DNA of 64,000 bases from Dysidea avara (GCF_963678975.1 NC_089272.1:61392574-61456573); one strand, 5' to 3'; shown: positions 22,901-37,900, counted from the first letter of the stretch. Notes: generated from the sequence alone by a model not told the origin. Numbers and translations: made by a program.

Positions 22901-25900
22901 ACAACCTACGGTACATACTCTATAACATAAGTAACTACACTATTTTTATACTTCCAGACTGTTTTCCTCAACAGACTAAGCTTCTCATAGCTCAACCACT
23001 GAATTACAACCAGGAGCGCTGTTTTTAATTACGTAGTAGTTTTGGCACTATTGACTGAGGAATTACCAAGAAATTTTCACAGTAAAATTAATACACCCAT
23101 TACCAAAATCTTTAAAGTTGTGTACAAAATTTACTCAACAACCAACACAAGACTAGCTATATGTGACCTAATTTTAGAAAACCATCGATATACACACATT
23201 GTCTACAGGGACAGAGGAATGGATTGGCTAAGTTTCAGCTTCATAAGATAAGCAGTGTGGGAAATACAGCAGTAGACACCCAGACGAGCAAATAAATCAA
23301 TATGTACAGAAGACATCAAGAAAATAATCTACAGGTACTTACATAAACCATCATAACTTACTGATACAATGGCATATGGAGTTGAAACTTTGCTCATTGT
23401 ATTCACCATGAATTTGTGAATCCACTACGATATAGTTTTTGTCAAAGGTATTCTTCTGTGATCCAGACGGAAGGCGAATTCATTGAAGAAAAATCGCCGT
23501 AAATTCTTTTGTCACCGCCATGTGAACAAACATCCGTAACACCCACCTGTGTATGAAGATGAAATAAGGGTTTTTGCGCTCCCTATGAATAGGGGAACAC
23601 GATGATGCCCAGGATTTATCCACTGGAGTGTCAATTCACTGACCAACAGGGCGATAAGAACTTGCATAAATTTTTTTCTGAAGCTTGCATTTTTTACCAA
23701 TTGTTTTTGAGTGCGTTTTATTACAAAAGTACTACCGTAAATCAGGAAAAGTTCTTTGTCAAAAATGTTTTGTTGCTAGCTGTATTGATGAAAATTAAAG
23801 CGACGAATTTATTTTAACTAGCTATAGATTATTCTGTGAAAAACTTTTGTTGATGCATGCCAGTGACGAAAATATGTTGCATCAAAAATTTAATAGACGA
23901 AAATTTTCTACACTGAAATTTTCCTGATTTACAGTATCGTGCATACACTGTAGATTGACGGTTTGGTCACATATATAAAGCACACGATGCACTGTATACA
24001 ACTGAAGGGATTGCATCGAAGGAGTATATCAAGACACACGGTAGTGTGTCGTGCAGCCCAAGAAGCCGGCGCGCCACACCGTGAGTATATTAACAGGAAG
24101 AAAGAAAACACACTTTTCACACCTATGTAGCTCTGTGATCCCTAATCCGATTGGAACGAAATTTGCTAGAGAAGTGCCAGCCAGTTAGGGGAGTCTACAT
24201 ATCACATTTGAAGAAAATCGCTCCAGCCATTTCCGAGATACGAGCGAACAAAATTTCATTTTAATTTCTTTGTTTTTTTCTTATTCTTCATTTCGCACAC
24301 TTCACAAAATCTGCCATAACACACGAATTCGTGCTCCAATCGGGCTGAAATTTGGCACACCTAAAGGGCTCATTAAGGCGGATCTTAGTACCACCTTTGG
24401 TAGGAATCCAATGAACATTCACGGAGTTATGACCGATTATTTGCATAAAATAAGGTCGAAGGTCTGTCCCGCCCACAGGGTAAACACCTTGGAGGAATGA
24501 GTTGGAAATTGCTATGTGGATGGAGTAACCATCGTAGGAGTGCCTTTTTGTGGTTTGAAAGGAATCGAGATAAAGACCATGGCGATATGACACAAAACCC
24601 AACCTGTGTCACAATTATGCGATCAATTTTTATGAATAAAAAAACTATTAGTTTTCACGCCTACCAGGTAAACTGCTTAGAGCAATGAGCTGAAAATCAG
24701 TATGTAGCTAGAATAATCATCATAGAAAGTCCTTGCAGTAGTACAGAAGAATTGGATTACAAACCACTGAGTTATGATTCGAAAGGCAACTACGTGTAGC
24801 AAATGCGAGATAGAGATACTCTAATAGAACAGTCACCCTAATAGAACATTCAGCTACGTTTATAACTTACTCCATTATAGAATTATATTACATTGCAAGT
24901 TACTCTGTAGGGAATTCAGCTACAATCAGTTAATCTGATAGACAATTCAGCTACAGGCAAGTCACCCTGTAGAGAGTTTCAGCTACGAAAAGATCACCAT
25001 GTAGAGAGTTCAGCTAGAAGAAGTCACCTTGTAGAGAGGTCAGCTACAAAGAAATCACCATGTAGAGAGTTCAACTGCAACCAAACGACCCTGTGGAGAA
25101 TTCAGCTTCAAACAAATCATCCTGTAGAAAGATCAGCTAGAAGAAGTTACCTTGTAGAGAGTTCAGCTACAAATAATTCACCCTGTACAGAGATCAGTTT
25201 GAAGAAGTTCCTTGTAGAGAGTTCAGCTACAAACAAATCACCCTGTAGAAAGATCAGCTAGAAGAAGTCACCTTATAGAGAGTTCAGTTACAAAGAAACC
25301 ACCATGTAGAGAGTTCAGCTACAAACAAGTGACCCTGTAGAGACATCAGCTAGAAGAAGTTACCTTGTAGAGAGTTCAGCTACAAAGAAACCATCATGTA
25401 GAGAGTTCAACTACAAACAAATCACCTGTAGAGAGTTCAGCTACAAACAAATCACCCTGTAGAGAGATCAGCTAGAAGAAGTCACCTTGTAGAGAGTTCA
25501 GCTACAAACAATTCACCCTGTACAGAGATCAGCTAGAAGAAATTACCTTGTGGAGAGTTCAACTACAAACAAATGACCCTCTACAGAGATCAGCTAGAAG
25601 AAGTCACCTTGTAGAGAGTTCAACTACAAAGAAACCATCATGTAGAGAGTTAAGCTGCAAACAAATCACCCTGTAGAGAGATCAGCTAGAAGAAGTCACC
25701 TTGTAGAGAGTTCAGCTGCAAAGAAACCATCTTGTAGAGAGTTCAACTACAAACAAATCACATGTAGAGAGTTCAGCTACAAACAAACCACCCTGTAGAG
25801 AGATCAGCTAGAAGAATTTACCTTGTAAGGGGTGAACTACAAACAATTCACCCTGTAGAGAGATCAGCTAAAGAAATTACCTTGTAGAGAGTTCAGCTGC

Positions 25901-28900
25901 AAGGAAACCATCATGTAGAGAGTTCAACTGCAAACAAATCACCTATAGAGAGTTCAGCTACAAACAAATGAGCCTCTAGAGAGATCAGCTAGAAGAAGTA
26001 ACCTTGTAGAGAGTTCAGCTACAAAGAAACCATCATGTAGAGAGTTCAACTACAAACAGGTGACCCTGTAGAGACATCAGCTAGAAGAAGTTACCTTGTA
26101 GAGAGTTCAGCTGCAAAGAAACCATTATGTAGAGAGTTCAGCTACAAACAAATAACCTTGTAGAAATATCAGTTAGAAGAAGTCACCTTGTAGAGAGTTC
26201 AGCTACAAACAAATCACCTTGTAGAAAGATCAGCTAGAAGAGTCACCTTGTAGAGAGTTCAGTTACAAAGAAACCACCATGTAGAGAGTTCAACTACAAA
26301 CAAGTGACCCTGTAGAGACATCATGATCAGCTAGAAGAAGTTACATTGTAGAGAGTTCAGCTGCAAGGAAACCATCATGTAGAGAGTTCAACTACAAACA
26401 AATCACCCTGTATATCAGCTAGAAGAAGTCACCTTGTAGAGAGTTCAATTACAAAGAAACCACCATGTAGAGAGTTCAGCTACAAACTAGTGACCCTGTA
26501 GAGACATCAACTAGAAGAAGTTACTTTGTAGAGAGTTCAGCTACAAAGAAACCATCATGTAGAGAGTTTAACTACAAACAAGTGACCCTGTAGAGACATC
26601 AACTAAAAGAAGTTGCCATGTAGAGAGTTCAGCTGCAAAGAAACCATCATGTAAAGAGTTCAGCTACAAACAAATCTCCCTGTAGAAATATCAACTAGAA
26701 GAAGTCACCTTGTAAAGAGTTCAGTTACAAAGAAACCACCGTGTAGAGAGTTCGACTACAAACTAGTGACCCTGTAGAGACATCAGCTAGAAGAAGTTAC
26801 CTTGTAGAAAGTTCAGCTACAAAGAAACCACCATGTAGAGAGTTCAGCTACAAACAAATCACCCTGTAGAAAATTCAGCTACAAACAAATTGCCCTGTAG
26901 AAAGATCAGCTAAAAGAAGTTACCTTGTAGATAGTTCAGCTACAAACAAATCACCCTGTAGAGAGATCAGCTAGAAGAAATTACCTTGTAGATAGTTCAG
27001 CTACAAACAATTCACCCTGTAGAGAGATCAGCTAGAAGAAGTCACCTTGTAGAGCGTTCAGTTATAAAGAAACCACCGTGTAGAGTGTTCTGTAATAAAT
27101 ATCTAATCAAAAACAGCCAAGCTGTAAAAAAAGGAGTGTGGCCCTTGAAAAGGCTATGGTGAAAAAAGATGTGAAATCCAAGGTGGCGGCCAAGAAATGG
27201 CTGTGATGGTAGGTTAATGGTAAAAATTTTAATAACAACAATTCAGGTAAATTTTGTGCCAATTGACCAAGCGGCACCAATTTCACCTGAATTGTCGTTA
27301 TTAAAATTTTTACCATTAACCTACCATCAAAGCCATTTCTTGGCCGCCACCTTGGATTTCACATCTTTTTTCACCATAGCCTTTTCAAGGGCCGCACTCC
27401 TTTTTTTACAGCTTGGCTGTTTTTGATTAGATTTCACTTCTTTTTGTATTTGCATACCCCAAAGCCGGCCTATGGCCAGCTTTGGGGCTTTTTAACCTAT
27501 ATATTTTTCTTTACCACAGGAAAAAGAAAAAGATGAAGCAGATTTTATAAATACTTTAACTCACTCTGATTTTATCAGTAAATGTACAAATTATACATGT
27601 ATATATAATGTATATATCAAGAGTTCATTATATTATGAACTCTTGCATATATTTATTGTATGCCAATTAATCCCCACAGGATAATTTACAGCTGATCTCT
27701 CTACTAGGTGGCTTGAAATGTAGCTGAACTCTCTACAGGGTGATCTGCTTGTACGTAGATGAACTCTTTACAGGATTCTCTCTACAGGGTGACTTGACTC
27801 TAGCTGAACTCTCTGCAGGGTTATCTGTTTGTAGTTGAATTCTCTACAGGGTGATTTGTTTGCAGCTGAACTCTCTACAAGGTAACTTCTTCTAGCTGAT
27901 CTGTCTACAGGGTGACTTGTTTCTAGCTGGTCTCTCTACAGGGGATTTGTTTGTAGCTGAATTCTCTACAGGGTGATTTGTTTGCAGCTGAACTCTCTAC
28001 ATGGTGGTTGCTTTGTAGCTGAACTCTCTAAAAGGTGACTTCTTATAGCTGAACTCTCTACAGGGTGATCTTTTCATAGCTGAACTCTCTACAGGATGAT
28101 TTGTTTGCAGCTGAACTCTCTACATGATGATTTCTTTGTAGCTGAACTCTCTACAGGGTGATTTGTTTGCAGCTGAAATCCCTACAGGTGATTTGTTTGT
28201 AGCTGAACTCTCTACAAGGTGATACTTCTAGGTGATCTCTCTACAGGATGACTTGTTTCTAACTGAACTCTCAACAGGGTGATCTGTTCATAGCTGAACT
28301 CTCTACTGGGTGATTTGTTTGCAGCTGAAATCTGTACATGGTGGTTTCTTTGTAGCTGAACTCTCTACAAGGTAACTTCTTCTAGCTGAAATTTCTACAG
28401 GGTGACTTGTTTCTAGCTGATCTCTCTACAGGGTGATCTGTTCATAGCTGAACTTTCTACAAGGTGAGTTGTTTGCAGCTGAACTCTCTACATGGTAGTT
28501 TCTTTGTAGCTGAACTCTCTACAATGTGACTTCTTCTAGTTGAACTCTCTACAGGGTGACTTGTTTCTAGCTGATCTCTCTACAGGGTGACTTGTTTCTA
28601 GCTGAACTCTCTACAGGTGATCTGTTTGCAGCTGAACTCTCTACATGGTGGTTTCTTTGTAGCTGAACTCTCTACAAGGTAACTTCTTCTAGCTGAACTC
28701 TCTACAGAGTGATTGATTTTTTTGCAGCTGAACTCTCTACATGGTGGTTTCTTTGTAACTGAACTCTCTACATGGTGATTTGTTTGTAGCTGAACTCTCT
28801 ACAGGGTGATCTGTTCGTAGCTGAACTCTCTACAAGGTAACTTCTTCTAGCTGATCTTTCTACAGGTCATATTTGTTTGTAACTGAGTTGTCTACAGGGT

Positions 28901-31900
28901 GATTTGTTTGTAGCTGAACTCTCTACATGGTAGTTTCATTGTAGCTGAACTCTCTACAATGTGACTTCTTCTAGCTGAACTCTCTACAGGGTGACTTGTT
29001 TCTAGCTGATTGCTCTATAGGGTGACTTGTTTCTAGCTGAACTCTCTACAGGTGATTTGTTTGCAGCTGAACTCTCTACATGGTGGTTTCTTTGTAGCTG
29101 AACTCTCTACAAGGTAACTTCTTCTAGCTGATCTTTCTACAGGTCATATTTGTTTGTAACTGAGTTGTCTACAGGGTGATTTGTTTGTAGCTGAACTCTC
29201 TACATGGTAGTTTCATTGTAGCTGAACTCTCTACAATGTGACTTCTTCTAGCTGAACTCTCTACAGGGTGACTTGTTTCTAGCTGATTGCTCTATAGGGT
29301 GACTTGTTTCTAGCTGAACTCTCTACAGGTGATTTGTTTGCAGCTGAACTCTCTACATGGTGGTTTCTTTGTAGCTGAACTCTCTACAAGGTAACTTCTT
29401 CTAGCTGATCTTTCTACAGGGCATATTTGTTTGTAGCTGAGTTCTCTACAGGGTAATTTGTTTGCAGCTGAACTCTCTACATGGTAGTTTCTTTGTAGCT
29501 GAACTCTCTACAATGTGACTTCTTCTAGCTGATCTCTCTACAAGATGACTTGTTTCTAACTGAACTCTCTACAGTGTGGTCTGTTCATAGCGGAACTTTC
29601 AACTGGGTGATTTATTTGCAGCTGAACTCTCTACAAGGTGACTTCTTCTAGCTGATCATTCTACAGGGCATATTTGTTTGTAGCTGAGTTCTCTACAGGG
29701 TGATTTGTTTGCAGCTGAACTCTCTACAATGTGACTTCTTCTAGCTGAACTCTCTACAGGGTGACTTGTTTCTAGCTGAACTCTCTACAGGTGATTTGTT
29801 TGCAGCTGAACTCTCTACATGGTGGTTTCTTTGTAGCTGAACTCTCTACAAAGTAACTTCTTCTAGCTGATATTTCTACAGGGCATATTTGTTTGTAGCT
29901 GAGTTCTCTACAGGGTGATTTGTTTGCAGCTGAACTCTCTACATGGTAGTTTCTTTGTAGCTGAACTCTCTACAATGTGACTTCTTCTAGCTGAACTCTC
30001 TACAGGGTGACTTGTTTCTAGCTGATCTCTCTACAGGGTGACTTGTTTCCAGCTGAACTCTCTACAGGTGATTTGTTTGCAGCTGAACTCTCTACATGGT
30101 GGTTTCTTTGTAGCTGAACTCTCTACAAGATAACTTCTTCTAGCTGATCTTTCTACAGGGCATATTTGTTTGTAGCTGAGTTCTCTACAGGGTGATTTGT
30201 TTGCAGCTAACTCTCTACAATGTGACTTCTTCTAGCTGAACTCTCTACAGGGTGACTTGTTTCTAGCTGATCTCTCTACAGGGTGACTTGTTTCTAGCTG
30301 AACTCTCTAAAGGTGATTTGTTTGCAGCTGAACTCTCTACATGGTAGTTTCTTTGTAGCTGAACTCTCTACAATGTGACTTCTTCTAGCTGAACTCTCTA
30401 CAGTGTGGTCTGTTCATAGCGGAATTTTGTACTGGGTGATTTGTTTGCAGCTGAACTCTTTGCATGATTGTTTCTTTGTAACTGAACTCTCTACAAGGTA
30501 ACTTCTTCTAGCTGATCTCTCTACAGGGCAATTTGTTTGAGCTGAACTCTCTACATGATGGTTTCTTTGTAGCTGAACTCTCTATTAGGTACCTTCTTCT
30601 GGCTGATCTGACTACAGGGTGATTTGTTTGTAGCTGAATTCCCTACAGAATAACTTGCAATGTAATATAATTGAGTAAATTATAAATGCAGCTGAATACT
30701 TTATTAGGGTGACTGTTCTATTAGAATATCTCAATCTCGCATTTGCTACACGTAGTTGTCGTTCGAATCATAACTCAGTGGTTTGTAATCCGATTCTTCT
30801 GTACTACTGCAAGGACTTTCTATGATAATTATTCCAGCTACATACTGATTTTCAGCTCGTTGCTCTAAGTGGTTTGCCTGGTAGATACGAAAACTAATAG
30901 TTTTTTAATTCATAAAAATCGATCGCATAATTTTGACACAGGTCGGGTTTTGTGTCATATCTCCATGGTCTTTATCCCGATTCCTTTCAAACCACAAAAA
31001 GTCACTCCTACGATGGTTGCTCCACCTACATATCAATTTTCAACTGATTCCTCAAAGGAGTTTACCCTGTAGGCGTGACAGACCTTCAACCTTATTTTAC
31101 GCAAATAATCGGTCATAACTCCGTGAATGTTCATCGGATTCCTACTAAAGTTGGTACAGAGATCCGCCTTAATGAGCCCTTTAAGTGTGCCAAATTTCAG
31201 CCCGATCCGAGCACGCATTCGTGTTTTATGGCGGATTTTGCGAAGTGACGAAATGAAGAAGTAGAAGAAAAAAACGAAGAAATTAAAATGAAATTTTGTT
31301 CGCTTGTATCTCGGAAATGGCTGGAGCGATTTTCTTCAAATTTGGTGTGTAGACTCCCCTTACTGGCCGGCACCTCTCTAGCAAATTTGGTTCCAATCGG
31401 GTAAGGGATCACAGAGCTACATAGGTGTGCAAATTGCGTTTTCTTTCTTCCTGTTAATATACTCACGGGTGGCACGCCGGCTTCTTGGGCCGCACGACAC
31501 ACTACCGTGTGTCTTGATATGTATTATATATAATTTGTACATTTACTGATAAAATCAGAAATATTTAAAGTATTTAACATCTGCTTCATCTTTCTTCTTC
31601 TTGTGGTAAAGAAAAAAAGAAAGGTTAAAAAATCCCCAAAGCCGGCCATAATTTGGGGTATTCAAATACAAAAAGAAGTGAAATCTAATCAAAAACAGCT
31701 AAGCTGTAAAAAAAAGGTGCGGCACCCAAAAAGGCCATGGTGAAAAAAGATGTGAAATCCAAGGTGGCAGCCAAGAAATGGCTGTGATGGTAGGTTAATG
31801 GTAAAAATTTTAATAACGACAATTCAGGTGAATTTGGTGCCGCTTGGTCTTGGCACAAAATTCACCTGAATTGTCGTTATTAAAATTTTTACCATTAACC

Positions 31901-34900
31901 TACCATCACAGCCATTTCTTGGCCACCACCTTGGATTTCACATCTTTTTTCACCATGGCCTTTTTGGGGGCCGCACCTTTTTGTACAGCTTAGCTGTTTT
32001 TGATTAGATACAGTACTGCAAAAAAAGCTCACTATATATTATCAAGAGTTTATAATGTGTAGGGAGAGTATCGAACTACGCTATACCCTGTGAAAAAGTA
32101 GCCCGCACACCTTTGTGTTCTTTCTTAAATCTAACCACTGTTGATTGCCCACATTTTAACACCTTCTTAGTTTTGGTTGGGTGGTCCACATTGAGTCTCT
32201 ATGGCTAAAACCCCACCTAGACGTGTCGCTTCACTATCAGAGCTGTCGAGGACTCGAGGCCTCAGTTGAGGCCATGGAAGAGCGACCATGATGAAACCTC
32301 GAACGAGACACCACAAGCGAAGTTGATATTTATGGCTTTCCAGGTTAGTTGGCTATGTCTTTCCCTTTGTGTTCTATGCAGAATGCCAAATATAATGCAT
32401 ATTACATAATTACACAAAACATGTGCTTCCTTTCCTATATTACCTACCTGTCTTTCTAAAAACAGGTGTGCGTTAGAAGATAAGAAACAGTGAAATTGCT
32501 TGACAATTTTCTTAATTAAAAAGTGTAGATAAATTACTTGCGATACTATGATAGTTTGTTTTAATGGCTACCAGTGTTTGTCATAGGTCAAGTGTTTTTC
32601 TGTTATTTCATATACAATATATACTAGGTAAGCATTCAGTACATAGTTCTATTACATGTATATGCAATACATATGAATAACCGAGTGTACACAGTAGCCA
32701 ATTAGAACATTCAAAAGTATTAAATGGGCATGCACACATGCACACATGCATTTATTAGTATGTACCATACAGAACACATTAATGAAAAGTTGAGATATCA
32801 ATTCACAGGCACTATACTCAATTTGGTGGCCACTGTGATGAGTATTACAATAAACAAATTATAGGTGGCAATATATACAATTGTATTTTATTATTTATTT
32901 ATTATCTGGTTTGTTTCAAAAGACAGGGTTGCACCAAAAGGCTCAGCCTGTACAAGGGTGCTTTCCCAAGGTACAAAACCGACATACACAACACACAAAT
33001 ACATTATACAGATAACTAAAAACAAGCACAGAAACAAGAAATCAACCAAAACGATATTATGTGTATTTACCTATGGGTGCTCCTGCTGCATGAGAACAAA
33101 CACCAGTTATTGATGTTGGGAAGAAAATGGAATAATTTGAGTCGGAATATAACATAGTCTCAATTTTGTCAGGAAATGAACACTCAGAGCCATCAATTGT
33201 GACAAACCATCGTGCACAGCATCGAACACAACGACGATTAATAATGTTACTCTATATTACATACAGTATGTGACATCAATATTATATATAACATTATCAC
33301 TCACCTCCCATGTGATCCTCAATACTGTATGGTCCTCTGCTTTGTTAACCCTGATGGTTGTCAGCACTCCTAGGTTCCTGTTATTTCCGGGACCCAAGTT
33401 GGCATATCCCACTTGGCAATGGTTGGGTTTGTATGTATAAGATGGAGGAGGAGTAGCAGGTGTAGTTACCGTGGGATTCCCTATAGCAGCAGCACATTTA
33501 GCACATAATATAACATACATTAAGTTGAGCAGTCATTGGTTTTTCAAAAAGTTGATTTTGATTTTTAATTATTATATCCACAAAGCTATTATCTTCCTAA
33601 AATACACTTCCAAACAATAGTTATTAGTGATTTGTATTGTTTAGCCTTTGCTAATGTATTGACAATTCTCCTCCCTAGTAAAGTAATGCATTCTGAAGGG
33701 GATAAAAGAGGGTTGCAGTATAGCATGACATTGCTAATTATACATTATAAAGCATGTTCATTTTAAAAGGCTTTTGGGTTGCAATCTCTGAAGATTCTCC
33801 TACAGTGTTTATATTGCTGTATTCCCACCAACATCTCAGCGCTAGAATTTTAATCCATAACTTGACTTGTGAATAAGATACTAGCTTTATACGTGGTCAT
33901 ATTGTACTTCTAACATAGGACTATTGCTTGCTGTAATTTTAAAGTGATTGGTTAAAAGGTGAAGACTTATGATAGTAAAACTTTGATTACTTGTAAACTT
34001 TACCATATGGAATACATGATTCTACACTATCCATTACAAAAAATCAGTTAGTTACTTTTTTTGTACTGTCCTGATTTCTCTCAGGTAGTTAGACTTTTCA
34101 CATATGAGGCGATTCAAAGCAAAATAGTTGACAAGTCAACTAGAGCCATGCATGTAGCCACACAATACAGCATCATCAACTTACTCGGTGGCACCTCCTC
34201 TACAATAATCCTTGACTGAGTGTTCCATCCAGTGAAAGCATTATAAATGAACCCATTAAATCCTGGACAGTCCTTCAGGGAGAGTTGAATACGATGCAAT
34301 CCTACAACAAACTTTATTGATTGCTCAGAATTTATAGGTTGCTGTGCACTGTAATATTTTTACTTTGGAAGCATACAAAGGTATGTTTTTTACTCTATAA
34401 TGAAAACAGAGCAAAAGGAATTTAAATTCATGTCACGTGACATGCAAAATAATTTAAAACTTCATGTGTAGAATTGTACAGTATATAAACTAGAGCATAA
34501 GCAAATGCACTGAAATTTAAAGTTGGTTCATTTAAGAGCATTCAAACTTGAACATTTGAATCCTGTTGGCAGGCACCATAAAATTAGGTGCACAGCAGCT
34601 GCAAGTGCTACAGGACATGACACATGAAACACGTCAAATTGTTTACCGGGAATACTAGTTATGGGTGTCAATTATCAAAGTATTGATAGTTTTTCATTTA
34701 AACATTGAAATAAAACTGTGCAGCTTATCATGTGGTAATACCTGATATCAGCCTCTGAGATTGTTATGGAGGTTTCACCATACTAATTAACATGTACATA
34801 TTGTTAGCCTTTTTCACAATAATAAGCATGTAATAATAGAGTGAGTCATTCCTTGTGTCAAAACATACATGTAGTTAGCCTAGATCAGGTACTGATAGGA

Positions 34901-37900
34901 AAGACAAACTTGTGGTACATGAGACACTGGATCAGCTCAGCTCAGGTCAGTTATCACTACCACAAGATTATGAATGCAACCATAAAAATCTATCTATACG
35001 ATATTTATGCATACCTAATTTTCCTATATAGCACTGTTAAATCCTTCTTTATAATGTAAACTAATAGCTAGTACATGTACATATGTACTTACTTACTTAT
35101 GTGCATTACAGGTTGCAGATAAGTCAACTACAAGAAGGATTTAACAGTGTATGGCATCAGCTACTTACTATACACACAATTATACATACTACTGTAGTTG
35201 TGTTCATATAATCCCTTGGTATATGACCTGATGCATTATTTCATGATGTAATACTGTACGAGTTTGTCTTTTTCATCAATGTTTGGTCTACAGTAGGCTA
35301 GCTGCATGTTTACACACTGACCAGCACTAATGTTCATTCCACCAGCTTGCTCACACATTCCAGTGAAGTGAGAGTGTCTAACAATCAGGTAACGTTCACC
35401 CTGATATACAAGTGCATCCACAGGTCCAGGACTGCTACACTGCTGTCCATCCACAGTAAGGTACCAGTTCATACAGCATACTGTACAGCCAGCAATACGC
35501 ATGTTACCATCCCAGGTCAGTCTTAACCAAGTGTCATCTCTGTGCTTCATTATGCTGCAATCCTGTGTACCATACACATCATTAACATAACATTTCATCA
35601 ACTAAGTATTCATCATCAAAATGATTCAAGCATGATGTAATGCACCGTTAGTTTTAAAATGAACCACTAACTGTAGCTGTATACAATGTCATTTGACCAC
35701 TTACAGCTATCAGGCCATAGTCCTTATCAGAGTTCAAGCTTTGAAAGAAGCACTGGTTCCAGTTGTTATTTTCTGTTTCATTTTCTGAACTACTAGGTGA
35801 ATCAGTTGATCTTGCTGGATCAGTATTTCCTATAGCAATAATTACATAACAAAATTAGCTAATTACTTATACATCGAATTATATCGTGAACTATTTCATT
35901 ACTTGTAGTAAGTGATAGTATAGCTACATATACTGGTAAAAGATTTTAGACTTAACACAACAGTTCGCTTAAAACATTCTGAAAAACATAAATCAGCAGA
36001 AGAAAATCTAGAAAGATAGCATGTAAGATGAACTTTGAAGCGACTCAAAACGACTATACAAATATGCCTCAAAGTTTAAATAGAAGATATCACAAATCAA
36101 TATGCATGTAATGCACAGCCTGAACACACGTATAGGCGTATACCTTGCTCTCCTTTAGCACCTTTGCTCCCCTTTAAACCAGGCTCACCAACTGGTCCTT
36201 AATGTAATACTATAAATATTGTTGATTTGTGAATGGATAATTAGCACCTCTTAGTCCTACTTCACCAGTGTTAGTCATCCCAGGTGATCCTTCTCTTCCT
36301 TTTTGACCTCTGGCACCTTGTTACATAGCACAATGGATTACAAATTATAAAATTTATATATATGGACAAACCTTGATCTCCCTTAACACCTGTAAGACCA
36401 GGAAGACCTAATAAACGATTATACTACTATATAGTAAATTATAACCTTCATTACTGCTAGCTATATAAAACAGGATACATCATGCAACTTTAAATGAAAC
36501 ATGGCAGCAACTATAAACGTTTCAAACTGCAGATATAGTGGTTAACTCATTAATAACTTGTGAATATATACTACAATTGGGTTGGATATATACTGTATCC
36601 AATGTGACAGACACATCCAATACTGGGCACCAACCTATTAAAGTGACAGTGCGCTGAAGCATCAAGCATACAATGCCAGTGACTAGATTGGTTACAGATA
36701 CGCTTCTTATACAGTTTATTTCTAATGTTGTGTAATAGGCAAAGCATAGCTGAAAACAAAGTGTAATGGCCACCTCCCTTTCCATTATGTGTAAGAGAGA
36801 GTAAACTTTCACTAAGATGTAAACACATACAACTACAATTACTGTACATACAGTGGAACCACTCTTAACAAACTCCCTAATTAAGGACACAATAGAAAAA
36901 ACCTCCATGATAAGGATAAAAATTTTGGTCCCAACAGATCTGGTCAATACATTTTTTTCCTCAGTCTGAAAGAGGAAAACCTCTATATTACGGCAAAAAG
37001 TAACCAAAAATTCTGGGTCCTAAAATGTCTGTAATAGAAAGGTTCAACTGTATACATTCCTGTACCTCAGACACATGTGACTATACTGCTTGAAAAAAGA
37101 TGGAAACAGTAGCGTAGACTAGATAGATTTATGCACTTTTAAAACAATTTCTTCTGAGAATGTATGTTAAATTGGGCTTACATTTTGTACTACTGTAGTC
37201 AGTTACATGGGGTAACACTTGTGGGTAGGAGTCTACACACCACTGATCTCCTATAATGTGACTTTAGTGGGGGACTGACACCAACTGGATCCAACATAAA
37301 TCACTTGGAATCTCAAAATGGAATCTGGAATCTCTGATAAAATGAAATCTCAATGATTGTTCTTAAGTCTGATTCCAGTCTGACAAAACCGGGCTTATCG
37401 CCCATGTCAGCATATTCGATTTTTCACCCAGGACACACAGCTACATGAATAAACTATCTAATTCCACATTTAGACTTGAATGGTCTGCTTTTGCTGGCTG
37501 CTTTTCCCAAGCCCAGTGGCAATCCGTACGTGTGGTGTGGGGCCTTACTGGAGCACTGGTCAGCCTGGGAATGACTGTATGTGGCTGTACAGCTCTGTGG
37601 TGTTGAATAAGTATCTCTGCTGTGAATTTCCTTTCATTTTAGCCAGTTTTGAGACCTCAGTGGCTCAAAACGTGGCCTAATTCATCCCCTGGCCTTCCTT
37701 TTCAATTTTTGAACACCATCTTGCCCGCCTTCCAGGGCCCCCGCCTCCCACCCAATTTGCAGCTCGCCTGATACAGTCAACCTCGGTTTAAAAACTATCT
37801 AAAATGGCGGGAAACTTAGTTGTCGGCTACTTGCACAGTGGATGCTCTGGAAGGTAAGGAATTGGTGTAAAACTTGTGAAAATTTGGTACACATAGCTTC

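Larger units (their letters stand above)
24009..31522. mobile_element. X1: 7.5-kb near-palindromic element
   Basis: The outer arms (24009-24885 and 30660-31522) are inverted copies of about 870 bp, ending ATCAAGACACACGGTAGTG on the left and its complement on the right. Inside the arms are two satellite arrays in opposite orientation, and between them a hairpin MITE plus a spacer. No transposase or other protein is seen; frames in the arms occur in both copies only because the arms are inverted duplicates. The same arm ends occur at 1735-1945 and 40735-42735, so the arms are a repeat family and not a unique duplication. Confidence 0.8.
22626..33070 (-). other. Gene 1 intron 13 (10.4 kb)
   Basis: Almost entirely repeats: 23162-23971 with a nested MITE, the X1 element 24009-31522, flanking repeats to 32011, then 32012-32860 (nothing recognised) and a LINE tail near 32870-33060. 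If the gene model is right, this intron interrupts domain 2. Confidence 0.65.

Noticed and set aside
24270-24688. Open frames in the X1 arm, with partners at 30869-31502
   Set aside because: They occur in several frames and both strands, and their counterparts exist only because the arms are inverted copies. No family features.
27107-27426. Two similar 69-residue frames on opposite strands
   Set aside because: They are the two arms of hairpin element H read in each direction.
24885-30660. CRISPR-like appearance of the regular repeats
   Set aside because: There are no unique spacers; the whole unit repeats. The setting is eukaryotic and no cas genes are present.
35236-35601. A long open frame taken as a complete short gene
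   Set aside because: Its start is intronic and its end reads past a GTCAGT donor. Domain 1 is only completed by splicing to 34301.
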